A DNA stretch of 5,590 nt from Spirochaetae bacterium HGW-Spirochaetae-9 (GTDB lineage: Bacteria > Spirochaetota > Spirochaetia > Treponematales > Rectinemataceae): contig PGXP01000123.1 of NCBI GenBank assembly GCA_002839205.1, positions 1-5,590 of the forward strand, in the 5' to 3' direction. Under the pieces are notes generated by a model. That model saw only the letters and a program-made list of their open reading frames with translations, was not told the DNA's origin and made no database searches. The position numbers and the translations under genes are program-made. Of the stretch, positions 1 through 5,590 are shown piece by piece. How positions within the stretch are numbered: the first letter of the stretch is position 1; each line of letters opens with the position of its first letter.

Positions 1-165
1 CTCAAGGAAAAGACGGTAGCCGCGCGGCGCAACAAGATAAAGGACCTCATTATCCCCGCAGCCAACGAAAAGGACCTCGACGACATCCCCGCCCATGTGA
101 GGAAGGGGATTCGATTCCATCCCGTCAAAAGGATGGAGGAAGTGATCGAAATAGCCCTTGGCTAG
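1..165 (+). CDS. lon: Lon protease, C-terminal fragment (5' end outside window)
   Basis: This is the last 54 codons of an ATP-dependent Lon protease (family S16), a cytoplasmic enzyme that degrades misfolded and regulatory proteins. The frame is open from base 1 and ends with TAG at 163-165. The fragment begins LKEKTVAARRNKIKDLIIP, continues through NEKDLDDIP and ends HPVKRMEEVIEIALG. This is the classic end of the Lon proteolytic domain (E. coli Lon has GLKEK, an IP..N..DLE.IP segment and HPVKR.EEVL.LAL). The lysine at codon 2 (bases 4-6) should be the catalytic Lys of the Ser-Lys dyad, by comparison with remembered family sequences. The Ser, the AAA+ module and the N-terminal domain lie upstream of the window. 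The protein ends almost directly after the last family motif, so there is no long C-terminal tail. Family assignment is firm despite the short length. Confidence 0.93.
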   Translation, partial: LKEKTVAARRNKIKDLIIPAANEKDLDDIPAHVRKGIRFHPVKRMEEVIEIALG

Positions 166-168
166 GTT

Positions 169-196
169 TTGGATCGCCTTCGGCGTATGATAGAAT
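169..196 (+). promoter_or_regulatory. weak candidate promoter before the molybdopterin oxidoreductase
   Basis: The 38-base gap between lon and the oxidoreductase holds TTGGAT (169-174), a 16-base spacer and TAGAAT (191-196), which differs from TATAAT at one base. The -35 matches the consensus at only three of six bases. A start site about 7 bases after this -10 would fall right at the ATG at 204, giving a leaderless or nearly leaderless message. That would fit the lack of a clear Shine-Dalgarno sequence before this gene. Read-through from lon is an equally good explanation, so the call is tentative. Confidence 0.2.
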
Positions 197-203
197 CTCC
201 GGC

Positions 204-2285
204 ATGACAATGATGCCGGTCTTTTGCGGACGCGACTGCGGCGGTGATGCCTGCCCCCTTCTTGCCGAAGTGGAGGCAGGCAGAGTGACCAGGGTTCGTC
301 ACAACCCAGCCGCTGGCGACTTCCTGCGCGGCTGCGCCAAGGGTTTCTCCCTGCCGCATTTTCACTACACGCCTGAAAGGATCAAAACGCCGCTATTGCG
401 AACGGGACTGCGCGGCTCGGGCCAATTCACGCCGATTTCCTGGGATGAGGCGCTGGATCGCGCCTGGAAAGGTCTTGCCGGCTCCAGGGCAGCGTTTGGC
501 CCGCATTCCACCCTCTGCCTTTCCAGCGCAGGCTCCAAGGGAGTCCTCCATAATACCGAAAAACTCACGCGCCGCTTTCTCAATGCCATCGGCGGCTGTA
601 CCGTCCCTGATGGCAATTATTCGAATAATGCGGCGAGCTTTGCGCTGAAGCGCATGTTTGGCAAGGATTACGGCAGTTCCGGCTTCGATGCCGCGACGAT
701 GGCCTCAAGCAGGCTCATCCTCCTCTGGGGAGCCAACATCCTCGAGGCGAGGCTGGGTTCGGAAATGCCGGCACGCCTCATGGAGGCAGCCAGGCGGGGT
801 GTGCCCATCGTGTCGATCGATCCACGCAGAACGAGGACGACGACGCTGACGGGCGCCGAATGGATTCCCATCCTGCCCGGCAGCGACTCCGCCTTCATGT
901 ATGCCCTTCTCTTCGTTCTCGATTCGGAAGGCCTTCTCGATTATGCCTATATTGGCGAGCGGACCCAGGACTTCGATGAGATCATGGACCATGTGAGGGG
1001 GAAGCAGGACGGGGTGGCGAAGGATCCCACCTGGGCTGCCGGGCTTTGCGGCGTGGAGCCATCCGTCATCGTAGGCCTCGCCCGGCGCTGGGCCGCGACA
1101 AAACCGACCATGCTCCTTCCCGGGTATTCGATTCAGCGGACGAAGGATGGCGAGGAGGTGGCGCGGCTCTGCGTCGCCCTACAGCTTGCCACGAAGAATT
1201 TTGGCCTCCCAGGCGGGTCGACGGGCTCCCTCAACAACCGCCTCCCGGGTTGCCGCATCGAAACGCTGGGCGAAGGCGATGGTTCGAGGAACCGGCACTT
1301 CCCCGTTCTTCGCTGGGCTGATGCAATTTTACAGGTCGGGCAGGGGGTCGAGCAGGGGGCGGCGCCAATCAGAACCATTTATTCGGCAGGCGGGAATTTT
1401 CTGAACCAAGGCGCCGATATCGCCAAGAATATTCGGGCATTCGAATCCCTGGATTTCGCCGTCTGCCATGAGCTCTTTTTGACGCCGACAGCGAAGTACT
1501 GCGACCTCGTGCTGCCCGCCGCGTCGCCCCTTCAGAAAGAGGACATCGGCCTCCCCTGGGCCGGCAACTATCTTCTCTACAAGCCCAGTATTCTTCCCTA
1601 CGAAGGCCAGGAAAGGGCAGACTACGAGATTTTCAGCGCCCTGGCCTCGCGATTCGGCGTCGAGGAATTGTTCACAGAAGGGCGGAGCGGGAAGGAATGG
1701 ATCGACCATTTTATCGCCTCGTCCGAGATTTCCGATGTGGATGCCTTCAAGAAAACAGGGATCTACTTCGGCGCCAGGCAGGACAGGTCGGGCTGTGAGG
1801 CTTTTGCCGCGGATCCTGAGCGCTGCAGACTGGGAACGGCATCGGGAAAGGTGGAGTTGAGCGGCGGAATGCGCTGGGCGGCAGCCGAAAGCCGCTCCGA
1901 AAGCCGCGAGGAGGAATGGCTCCTCATAAGCCCCAAGCTGGCTGAGCGAGTGCATTCTCAAGGGGGCGATCACCCTGAGAGCATCGGGCGCAACATCCTC
2001 GAAATGAATGCTTCCGACGCCTCAAACCTGGGATTGTCGGAAGGCGATTGGGCCGAGGTAACCTCCCCGAACGGCATGACCGTAGCCGAGGTCAAGCCTT
2101 CGGAGAACATCAGGCAGGGCGTTGCTTGCCTTCCCGAGGGAAGCTGGTTCATCGGTCCGAAGGCCGCAACTCAGGCGACTGGCTCCGCCAACCATCTCAC
2201 CTCGACGGAGGGCACCGCCGAGAGCACTTCCTGCATCATGCACGGGATCAGGGTGAGCATACGGAAGGCCAAGGCTCCTCGATAG
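204..2285 (+). CDS. Molybdopterin-dependent oxidoreductase, DMSO reductase superfamily, cytoplasmic
   Basis: This 693-residue protein is a Mo/W-bis-pyranopterin (COG0243-type) oxidoreductase catalytic subunit; the substrate cannot be read from sequence. The N-terminus carries a [4Fe-4S] site at Cys8, Cys12, Cys17 and Cys44 (C-x3-C-x4-C-x26-C, with GCAKG after the gap). Cofactor-domain motifs follow in order: DGNYSNNAAS around 136-145, WGAN at 175-178, IDPRRT at 205-210, PGSDSA at 225-230, a GGNFLNQ segment near 395 and HELFLTPTAKYCDLVLPAA near 422-440. The C-terminal molydopterin-binding domain spans about 570-685, with a GSANHLTS pterin motif near 660. Ser140 in GNYS aligns by eye with the serine ligand of DMSO reductases (GDYST, GTYST), suggesting a DMSO/TMAO/S-oxide reductase-like metal site rather than the Cys or Sec of formate dehydrogenases. 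There is no Tat leader before the cysteines, so it should act in the cytoplasm. No electron-transfer or membrane subunit lies beside it. Start ATG 204 is the only sensible one: codons 3 and 4 are also ATG, and no strong ribosome site is visible. Confidence 0.9.
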   Translation: MTMMPVFCGRDCGGDACPLLAEVEAGRVTRVRHNPAAGDFLRGCAKGFSLPHFHYTPERIKTPLLRTGLRGSGQFTPISWDEALDRAWKGLAGSRAAFGPHSTLCLSSAGSKGVLHNTEKLTRRFLNAIGGCTVPDGNYSNNAASFALKRMFGKDYGSSGFDAATMASSRLILLWGANILEARLGSEMPARLMEAARRGVPIVSIDPRRTRTTTLTGAEWIPILPGSDSAFMYALLFVLDSEGLLDYAYIGERTQDFDEIMDHVRGKQDGVAKDPTWAAGLCGVEPSVIVGLARRWAATKPTMLLPGYSIQRTKDGEEVARLCVALQLATKNFGLPGGSTGSLNNRLPGCRIETLGEGDGSRNRHFPVLRWADAILQVGQGVEQGAAPIRTIYSAGGNFLNQGADIAKNIRAFESLDFAVCHELFLTPTAKYCDLVLPAASPLQKEDIGLPWAGNYLLYKPSILPYEGQERADYEIFSALASRFGVEELFTEGRSGKEWIDHFIASSEISDVDAFKKTGIYFGARQDRSGCEAFAADPERCRLGTASGKVELSGGMRWAAAESRSESREEEWLLISPKLAERVHSQGGDHPESIGRNILEMNASDASNLGLSEGDWAEVTSPNGMTVAEVKPSENIRQGVACLPEGSWFIGPKAATQATGSANHLTSTEGTAESTSCIMHGIRVSIRKAKAPR

Positions 2286-2313
2286 TGCAGGCCTTCAGGA
2301 AACAGCCTTTATA

Positions 2314-2332
2314 CAGCGGCTTTCAGCCGTTG
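2314..2332. terminator. possible hairpin between the convergent genes
   Basis: The oxidoreductase (stop 2283-2285) and the uridylyltransferase (stop 2323-2325, minus strand) converge with a gap of only 37 bases. Across the second stop codon lies an inverted repeat: CAGCGGCT, loop TTC, AGCCGTTG. On the plus strand it forms an 8-bp stem with one G-U pair. On the minus strand that pair becomes A-C, leaving a 5-bp core. The plus-strand copy is followed by TATACTTTCCC-like sequence (ATACTTTCCC), not a real T tract, so this would be a poor intrinsic terminator. It is the only plausible termination structure in the junction. Confidence 0.3.
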
Positions 2333-3873
2333 ATACTTTCCCGTGGAAGCCACCGTCCTTTCGACAGTTCCAGGCCGTAGACGCGGCCGAGCAGCGAAGC
2401 AAGCCCCTCATGCAAGCCCGTCGCCGTAATCCTAAGCTCCTCGGGGAGTCCGGGGCTGTCCAGGCCGACGCCGCTTGTGAGGAGGGTGTCCAGCAGGAGC
2501 TTAGCGGCGAGGAAACGCTCGCGTTTGTCGACGGCGAAGGCCAGAAAGGAAGGCAGGATTCCCGTCACCTCCCAGGTGACCTGTTCTGCCTGAGAATACC
2601 TGCCCGCATCCTTGTCCTGGTCGCTGAAGCGTAGTGGCAAGTTCCGGGAAATCTCCTCGATTCGCGGAACAAGGTAGTCCAGGTCGAATATGCCTGAAGC
2701 GCAGTTGAACAATATGGAATAGCCCCGGCTTTCGAGATCGAGCACGGCCTCGAAGCGTATGGCGGGCCCGATGTCGGCAACGGTGCGTCGTCCTTCCGCC
2801 GTCTCAACGAGAATTCCGCCCTTGACGTCCATTGGGCTTCGTACTGCGAAATCAAAGGCGGCGCTTTGGCCTGAAAGAGCCAGGATGGCCAGTTCGACAG
2901 GGTCGGGCGTATAGCCGAGGTTGTCCACATTACCCAGACAGGCGTACTTTATGCCATTGTCGCGCATTTCTCTCAAGCTGCCCGCCAGCACCCTGAAGCA
3001 CTGGCCGTGGCCGCCGGGAAGGGGAAGGCTGGAATCGGGCTTCCCCCCTGCTTCGCTGAAAATGCGCTTTGGGCGTCCCTCTGAAGAATGGCTGAATGCC
3101 GCTATCATGGGCTGGACACCTGTTTTCCATGCCGCGACTTCCAGCCCAGTCGTCTCGGAGAGTGGCGCGAGGAAGGGTGAGGAGGCCAGTTTTGCGTAAT
3201 AATCCGTAAGGAGCCCGTCGTTGGACAGGCTTGTCATCTGAAAAAGGGGAAGGGAAGGGGAGCGGGATGGCAAGGTTCTGTATCGCTGCGCGAGAAGGAG
3301 GCGGGCTCGCATCTTGAGCTCGAGAAAACTCGCTCCGGGGCTGCCGTCGGGATTCACGTAGGCGGGCGTCATGCCCTTCGGCATATCCCTGCACAAGGGA
3401 GCCAAGGTTTCAAAGCCCTGAGCCACAGCGTCGAAGGTTGCTATGCCCAAAGTGAGGTTTTTTTTCTTGTCGGCATAGCTTGTCGCCGATCCGCCATTGA
3501 GAACGCCGAAGGCGGTCCGGGGCAGAAGGGCAAAGCCTATCGCCTCCAGATCAGCCGCGCTGAAGCGGGCCAGGCCGGCCTGGTTGGACGAATCGGGTAT
3601 GTCATTCAGCCAGGCAGGTCCATCGATTCCCAGGGCGTCGAGATTGGATTTTGCCAGCGCGGCGTGGACGGAAAAGAGGATGGCATCGGGTTGCCTTGCG
3701 TGCCTCAGGTCTATTACGCTGGAGCCATCGATGGGCGGGACCCCTTTTGCCACAACCGGCTTAGCGTCATCGTAGAATCCTGAGTTGTAATCGTCGAGTA
3801 TTCGCATCGTGAGGTCTATGTCGATGCCTTTCCTGAGCATGTCCTGTTTCAGAGCTTCGCTGATCTGCATCAT
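2323..3873 (-). CDS. UTP--glucose-1-phosphate uridylyltransferase-like protein (UDPGP family)
   Basis: This 516-residue cytoplasmic protein belongs to the UDPGP family, which makes UDP-glucose (or UDP-N-acetylhexosamine) and pyrophosphate from UTP and sugar-1-phosphate. Family landmarks appear in order: the nucleotide loop LNGGSATSYADKKKN at 125-139, MPKGMTPAYVNPDGSPGAS at 164-182, PLPGGHGQ at 284-291, GIKYACLGNVDNLG at 307-320, DVKGGILVE at 349-357 (the Lys matches the catalytic KGG lysine of UGPases), ILFNCASGIFDLDYL at 387-401 and VDKRERFLAAK at 448-458. The loop lacks the usual GGLGT/GGxGTRLG glycine pattern, so substrate preference is uncertain; UDP-glucose is favoured because the preceding gene is a glucokinase. 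The start overlaps the glucokinase stop as ATGA, implying translational coupling. GGGGAAGAAGG (3878-3888) is a good ribosome site, 4 bases from the first ATG and 7 from the second (3868-3870), so either Met may be used. It is the last gene of the apparent operon and stops at TGA. Confidence 0.82.
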   Translation of the reverse strand: MMQISEALKQDMLRKGIDIDLTMRILDDYNSGFYDDAKPVVAKGVPPIDGSSVIDLRHARQPDAILFSVHAALAKSNLDALGIDGPAWLNDIPDSSNQAGLARFSAADLEAIGFALLPRTAFGVLNGGSATSYADKKKNLTLGIATFDAVAQGFETLAPLCRDMPKGMTPAYVNPDGSPGASFLELKMRARLLLAQRYRTLPSRSPSLPLFQMTSLSNDGLLTDYYAKLASSPFLAPLSETTGLEVAAWKTGVQPMIAAFSHSSEGRPKRIFSEAGGKPDSSLPLPGGHGQCFRVLAGSLREMRDNGIKYACLGNVDNLGYTPDPVELAILALSGQSAAFDFAVRSPMDVKGGILVETAEGRRTVADIGPAIRFEAVLDLESRGYSILFNCASGIFDLDYLVPRIEEISRNLPLRFSDQDKDAGRYSQAEQVTWEVTGILPSFLAFAVDKRERFLAAKLLLDTLLTSGVGLDSPGLPEELRITATGLHEGLASLLGRVYGLELSKGRWLPRESING

Positions 3874-4925
3874 CGCGCCTTCTTCCCCAGCTGACAGGCC
3901 GCATTGGCCGCACCAATGAGGGAAATGGAGTAGTTCCGCACGATCATCACAGGTACTTTGGCAAGGAATTTACGGATATGGGGCTCGCTGTTGATTTCGA
4001 AAGCCCGCATGAACCTGTTTTCTTCGATGAGAAAGCTCTCGTTTTTCGAGGATATGCCGCCAGCCAGCCAGATTCCGCCTTCGGGGAGGAAGGCTGTCGC
4101 AAGGCTTGATACCTCGCGGGCATAAAACTCGGTAAAGAGCTCCAAGGTCTGGGCGCAGAGAGGATCTTTCATCCTGTTGGCAGCGATGAGGGCTGGTCGT
4201 TCGTTCTCGGTTTTTTCGAGGATGGTAGCGGCCAGATCCCCCGGCTCTCCTTGCGAGCACAGAAATCCAAAGATGTTGTCGATACCCTGGCCCGAAACAG
4301 CCCGCTCGATGCTGGGTTCAAAGCCGAGCCTGGCTTTCATCCAGCAGAAGAAGGCGAAACTGCGCTCATCCCAGCAGGGCATGGCGCTGTGGCCTCCCTC
4401 GGATGGATAGACGCGGCAGGCTCCTCCTTCATCCTTGTCCATGAAACCGACGCCCAAGCCCGTTCCCGCTCCTACAACGAGAGCCATGCCGAATCCGGGC
4501 ATAGGTTCGGAACCGTCGCCATGTGGCAGGTGGCCGATCTGTTCCCTGTCGCGCGGGTCGAGGAGGGCGACAGCGTAGGAAATAGCCGTAAAATCGTTGA
4601 TGAGATGAACGGCCAGCCCGAAGCGCTGCGACAGTTCGGATGCCTGGATGGACCAGGGCGCGTTGGTGAGCCGTATTCAGCCATTGATGACGGGGCCGGC
4701 TGCCGAAATACAGCAACTGTCGATGTTCTGTCCGAATCCCGCAGCCAAAGCTTCCCGAAGAAAGCTTTCTATAGGTCCCAGCAGCGAAATTTCATCCTGT
4801 GTGGAATAGCGCCTCAAGAAGACTATGCTGAAGCGGCCTTCCTCCTGGTTCACCAGGGCAAGGTTGGTATTGGTGCCGCCGATGTCGCCAGCGAGTATAA
4901 GCCGTCCGGAACTGTACTTTATCAT
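3870..4925 (-). CDS. glk: Glucokinase (Glk family) with an in-frame TGA at codon 83
   Basis: Read through the TGA, this is a 351-residue Glk-type glucokinase (ATP + glucose to glucose-6-phosphate, cytoplasmic). Before the TGA is the ATP-binding phosphate-1 motif LAGDIGGTNTNLAL (about 11-24), then SAAGPVING at 74-82. After it come IRLTNAPW (84-91), LINDFTAIS (108-116, catalytic Asp111), VVGAGTGLGVGF (150-161), SEGGHSA (175-181, with Glu176 and His179 as glucose ligands), SGQGIDN (211-217) and WLAGGIS (286-292). All 59 codons between the TGA and Met142 are open and match the family, so this is one reading frame, not two genes. Stopping at codon 83 would give a product without the catalytic Asp; restarting at Met142 would also lack it. 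The gene is therefore either a very recent pseudogene (or has a base error) or needs UGA recoding. The start ATG 4923-4925 lies 24 bases after the peptidase stop and has no clear Shine-Dalgarno sequence. The true stop is a TGA overlapping the next ATG. Confidence 0.88.
4643..4657 (-). other. small hairpin downstream of the glk TGA (possible SECIS-like element)
   Basis: In the glucokinase message the sequence CCTGG TCCAT CCAGG forms a perfect 5-bp stem with a 5-base loop, beginning 19 bases after the TGA. The apex contains GGUC, as does the E. coli fdhF SECIS apex (GGUCU, from memory). The loop starts about 25 bases after the UGA, within the spacing used by bacterial SECIS elements. Points against it: the stem is short with a C-C mismatch just below it, and short GC hairpins are common in this sequence by chance. 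It also encodes conserved residues (PWSIQA). Confidence 0.25.
4677..4679 (-). other. In-frame TGA codon within glk (nonsense or recoded)
   Basis: The codon context is GGC TGA ATA, giving residues N-G-x-I-R-L-T-N. By eye x aligns with Trp in E. coli Glk (ITGDWVAMTN); other family members, from memory, have Arg or Cys near here. A single change from CGA (Arg), TGG (Trp) or TGC/TGT (Cys) would create it. The frame is identical on both sides: 177 bases, or 59 codons, separate it from the downstream ATG at 4500-4502. TGA is the terminator of the peptidase, glucokinase and uridylyltransferase genes here, which argues against general reassignment. Confidence 0.9.
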
Positions 4926-4949
4926 GTAACCATTCTAACGGCGGGGTAT

Positions 4950-5590
4950 TCAGAAGACAATATCGGCGATTTCGTAGTTGCGCAGGAAACGGGCGCCGAC
5001 TGCATCGTATATCTCGAGATGAAGATGCTCTCCATGGCCTTTCTTGCGCGCGTTGGTGCCTGTGTTGCCGCCATGGCCGAGGGGGTAGCCCTTGGGGATG
5101 GCTTGGCCTGGTGAAACAAGGACGTCGTAGAGATGAAAGTAAAGGTAATACTTCTGTTTTCCGGGTGAATAGAGAATGACCCCATTGCCCGCTTTCGGAG
5201 TGATGCCCCCGGACCGGAAGGTGGAGAGTTCCTCCCCGCCCTTCCATGAGGATTCGGTGGCCACGACGATGGCATCGGCTACCGAAAAGAGGAGGGGTCC
5301 TTTCTGGAGGGTACTGAAAGGCAGGAGATCCACTTCCTTGAGGAAAATATCGAGGGCAAAGGTGTGGGAATAATCGTAATCCCTCTCCCTGGGCTTGGAT
5401 GACAATCCGGGTAGGGTTATACCGCCTTTATAGTCCGCGGCCTCGGCAAAGGCCTCCGTGGGAACCTTGACCTGATCGTTTTCCTTGAGCGCCTCGTAGG
5501 TTCCCTGAAAAAGCTTTTCGTAGATGGGGCGCAGCGGCTTCATGGCGGGGACGAGATCGACAACAGCCTGATAATACTCGCCCGCAGGAC
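4950..5590 (-). CDS. M23 family metallopeptidase (LytM-type), 5' end outside window
   Basis: This is the C-terminal part of an M23 zinc metallopeptidase, a family that cleaves peptide cross-bridges in peptidoglycan, usually outside the cytoplasmic membrane. Numbered from an internal Met at 5541-5543, YSHTFALDI (58-66) supplies the first His and Asp zinc ligands (H60, D65). YLYFHLYD (133-140) carries the active-site His of the Y.HL motif. PGQAIPKGYPLGHGGNTGT (145-163) is the standard M23 core, and GHGEHLHLEI (169-178) carries the catalytic and zinc histidines of the HxH motif. The full metal site appears intact, so it should be an active enzyme rather than a degenerate LytM factor. No stop precedes that Met: the frame stays open to the window edge (...PAGEYYQAVVDLVPA before it), so the true start, and any signal peptide or lipobox, lies beyond base 5590. 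It is first of the visible genes in the minus-strand operon, 24 bases before glk. Confidence 0.85.
   Translation of the reverse strand, partial: PAGEYYQAVVDLVPAMKPLRPIYEKLFQGTYEALKENDQVKVPTEAFAEAADYKGGITLPGLSSKPRERDYDYSHTFALDIFLKEVDLLPFSTLQKGPLLFSVADAIVVATESSWKGGEELSTFRSGGITPKAGNGVILYSPGKQKYYLYFHLYDVLVSPGQAIPKGYPLGHGGNTGTNARKKGHGEHLHLEIYDAVGARFLRNYEIADIVF

Noticed and set aside
175..185. CGCC-TTC-GGCG hairpin after lon as a terminator
   Set aside because: The stem is only 4 bp and is not followed by a T tract.
187..207. Six-codon minicistron ATG...TGA overlapping the oxidoreductase start (ATGA)
   Set aside because: The arrangement resembles a coupled leader peptide, but it is too short, lacks a ribosome site and easily arises by chance.
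1329..1973. Open 214-codon minus-strand frame inside the oxidoreductase
   Set aside because: The plus-strand protein is well conserved across this stretch; the antisense product has low-complexity composition and no family resemblance.
3870..4925. UGA read as Trp genome-wide (genetic code 4 or 25) as the explanation of the glk TGA
   Set aside because: TGA ends the peptidase, glucokinase and uridylyltransferase at the expected family lengths, one of them in a classic ATGA overlap.
3870..4925. Two separate genes (an N-terminal fragment 4677-4925 and a downstream gene from 4502)
   Set aside because: The 59 codons between them are in frame and encode conserved glucokinase sequence, including the catalytic Asp, so splitting the gene would drop essential residues.
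4251..5114. Open 287-codon plus-strand frame opposite glk and the peptidase
   Set aside because: It runs antisense to two genes with clear family motifs. Its translation has no recognisable domain, and long antisense frames are common in GC-rich coding DNA.

Overview
The window looks like chromosomal DNA from a moderately GC-rich, probably anaerobic bacterium. Nothing in it fixes the taxon. An orphan cytoplasmic molybdopterin oxidoreductase, a Glk-type glucokinase and a bacterial UDPGP-family uridylyltransferase would fit a spirochaete, but that is a weak guess. There are no RNA genes, mobile elements, CRISPR arrays or long repeats. The DNA is almost wall-to-wall coding.

Plus strand: the window opens with the last 54 codons of a Lon protease (1-165). 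After a 38-base gap comes a complete 693-residue Mo/W-bisPGD oxidoreductase (204-2285). It carries an N-terminal [4Fe-4S] cysteine set, a probable serine metal ligand and no Tat signal. No iron-sulfur or membrane partner subunit is encoded nearby.

Minus strand, convergent with the above: an apparent three-gene operon is read from the right edge leftward. It starts with a 5'-truncated M23 (LytM-type) metallopeptidase (4950-5590). A glucokinase follows 24 bases later (3870-4925). Last is a UDPGP-family uridylyltransferase (2323-3873) that overlaps the glucokinase by 4 bases (ATGA). Glucokinase makes glucose-6-phosphate. After phosphoglucomutase, which is not in the window, the uridylyltransferase would make UDP-glucose, so these two genes fit a sugar-activation route. 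The M23 peptidase would tie the operon to the cell envelope, but that link is inferred from order only.

The most notable point is that the glucokinase frame is interrupted by a single in-frame TGA at codon 83 (4677-4679). On both sides the frame is intact and keeps the family motifs, including the catalytic Asp and the glucose-binding residues. It is either a recent nonsense change or sequencing error, or a recoded UGA. A small hairpin with a GGUC at its apex lies 19 bases downstream, within the range of bacterial SECIS elements, which makes selenocysteine worth testing. TGA serves as a normal stop in all three minus-strand genes, so a UGA=Trp genetic code is unlikely.
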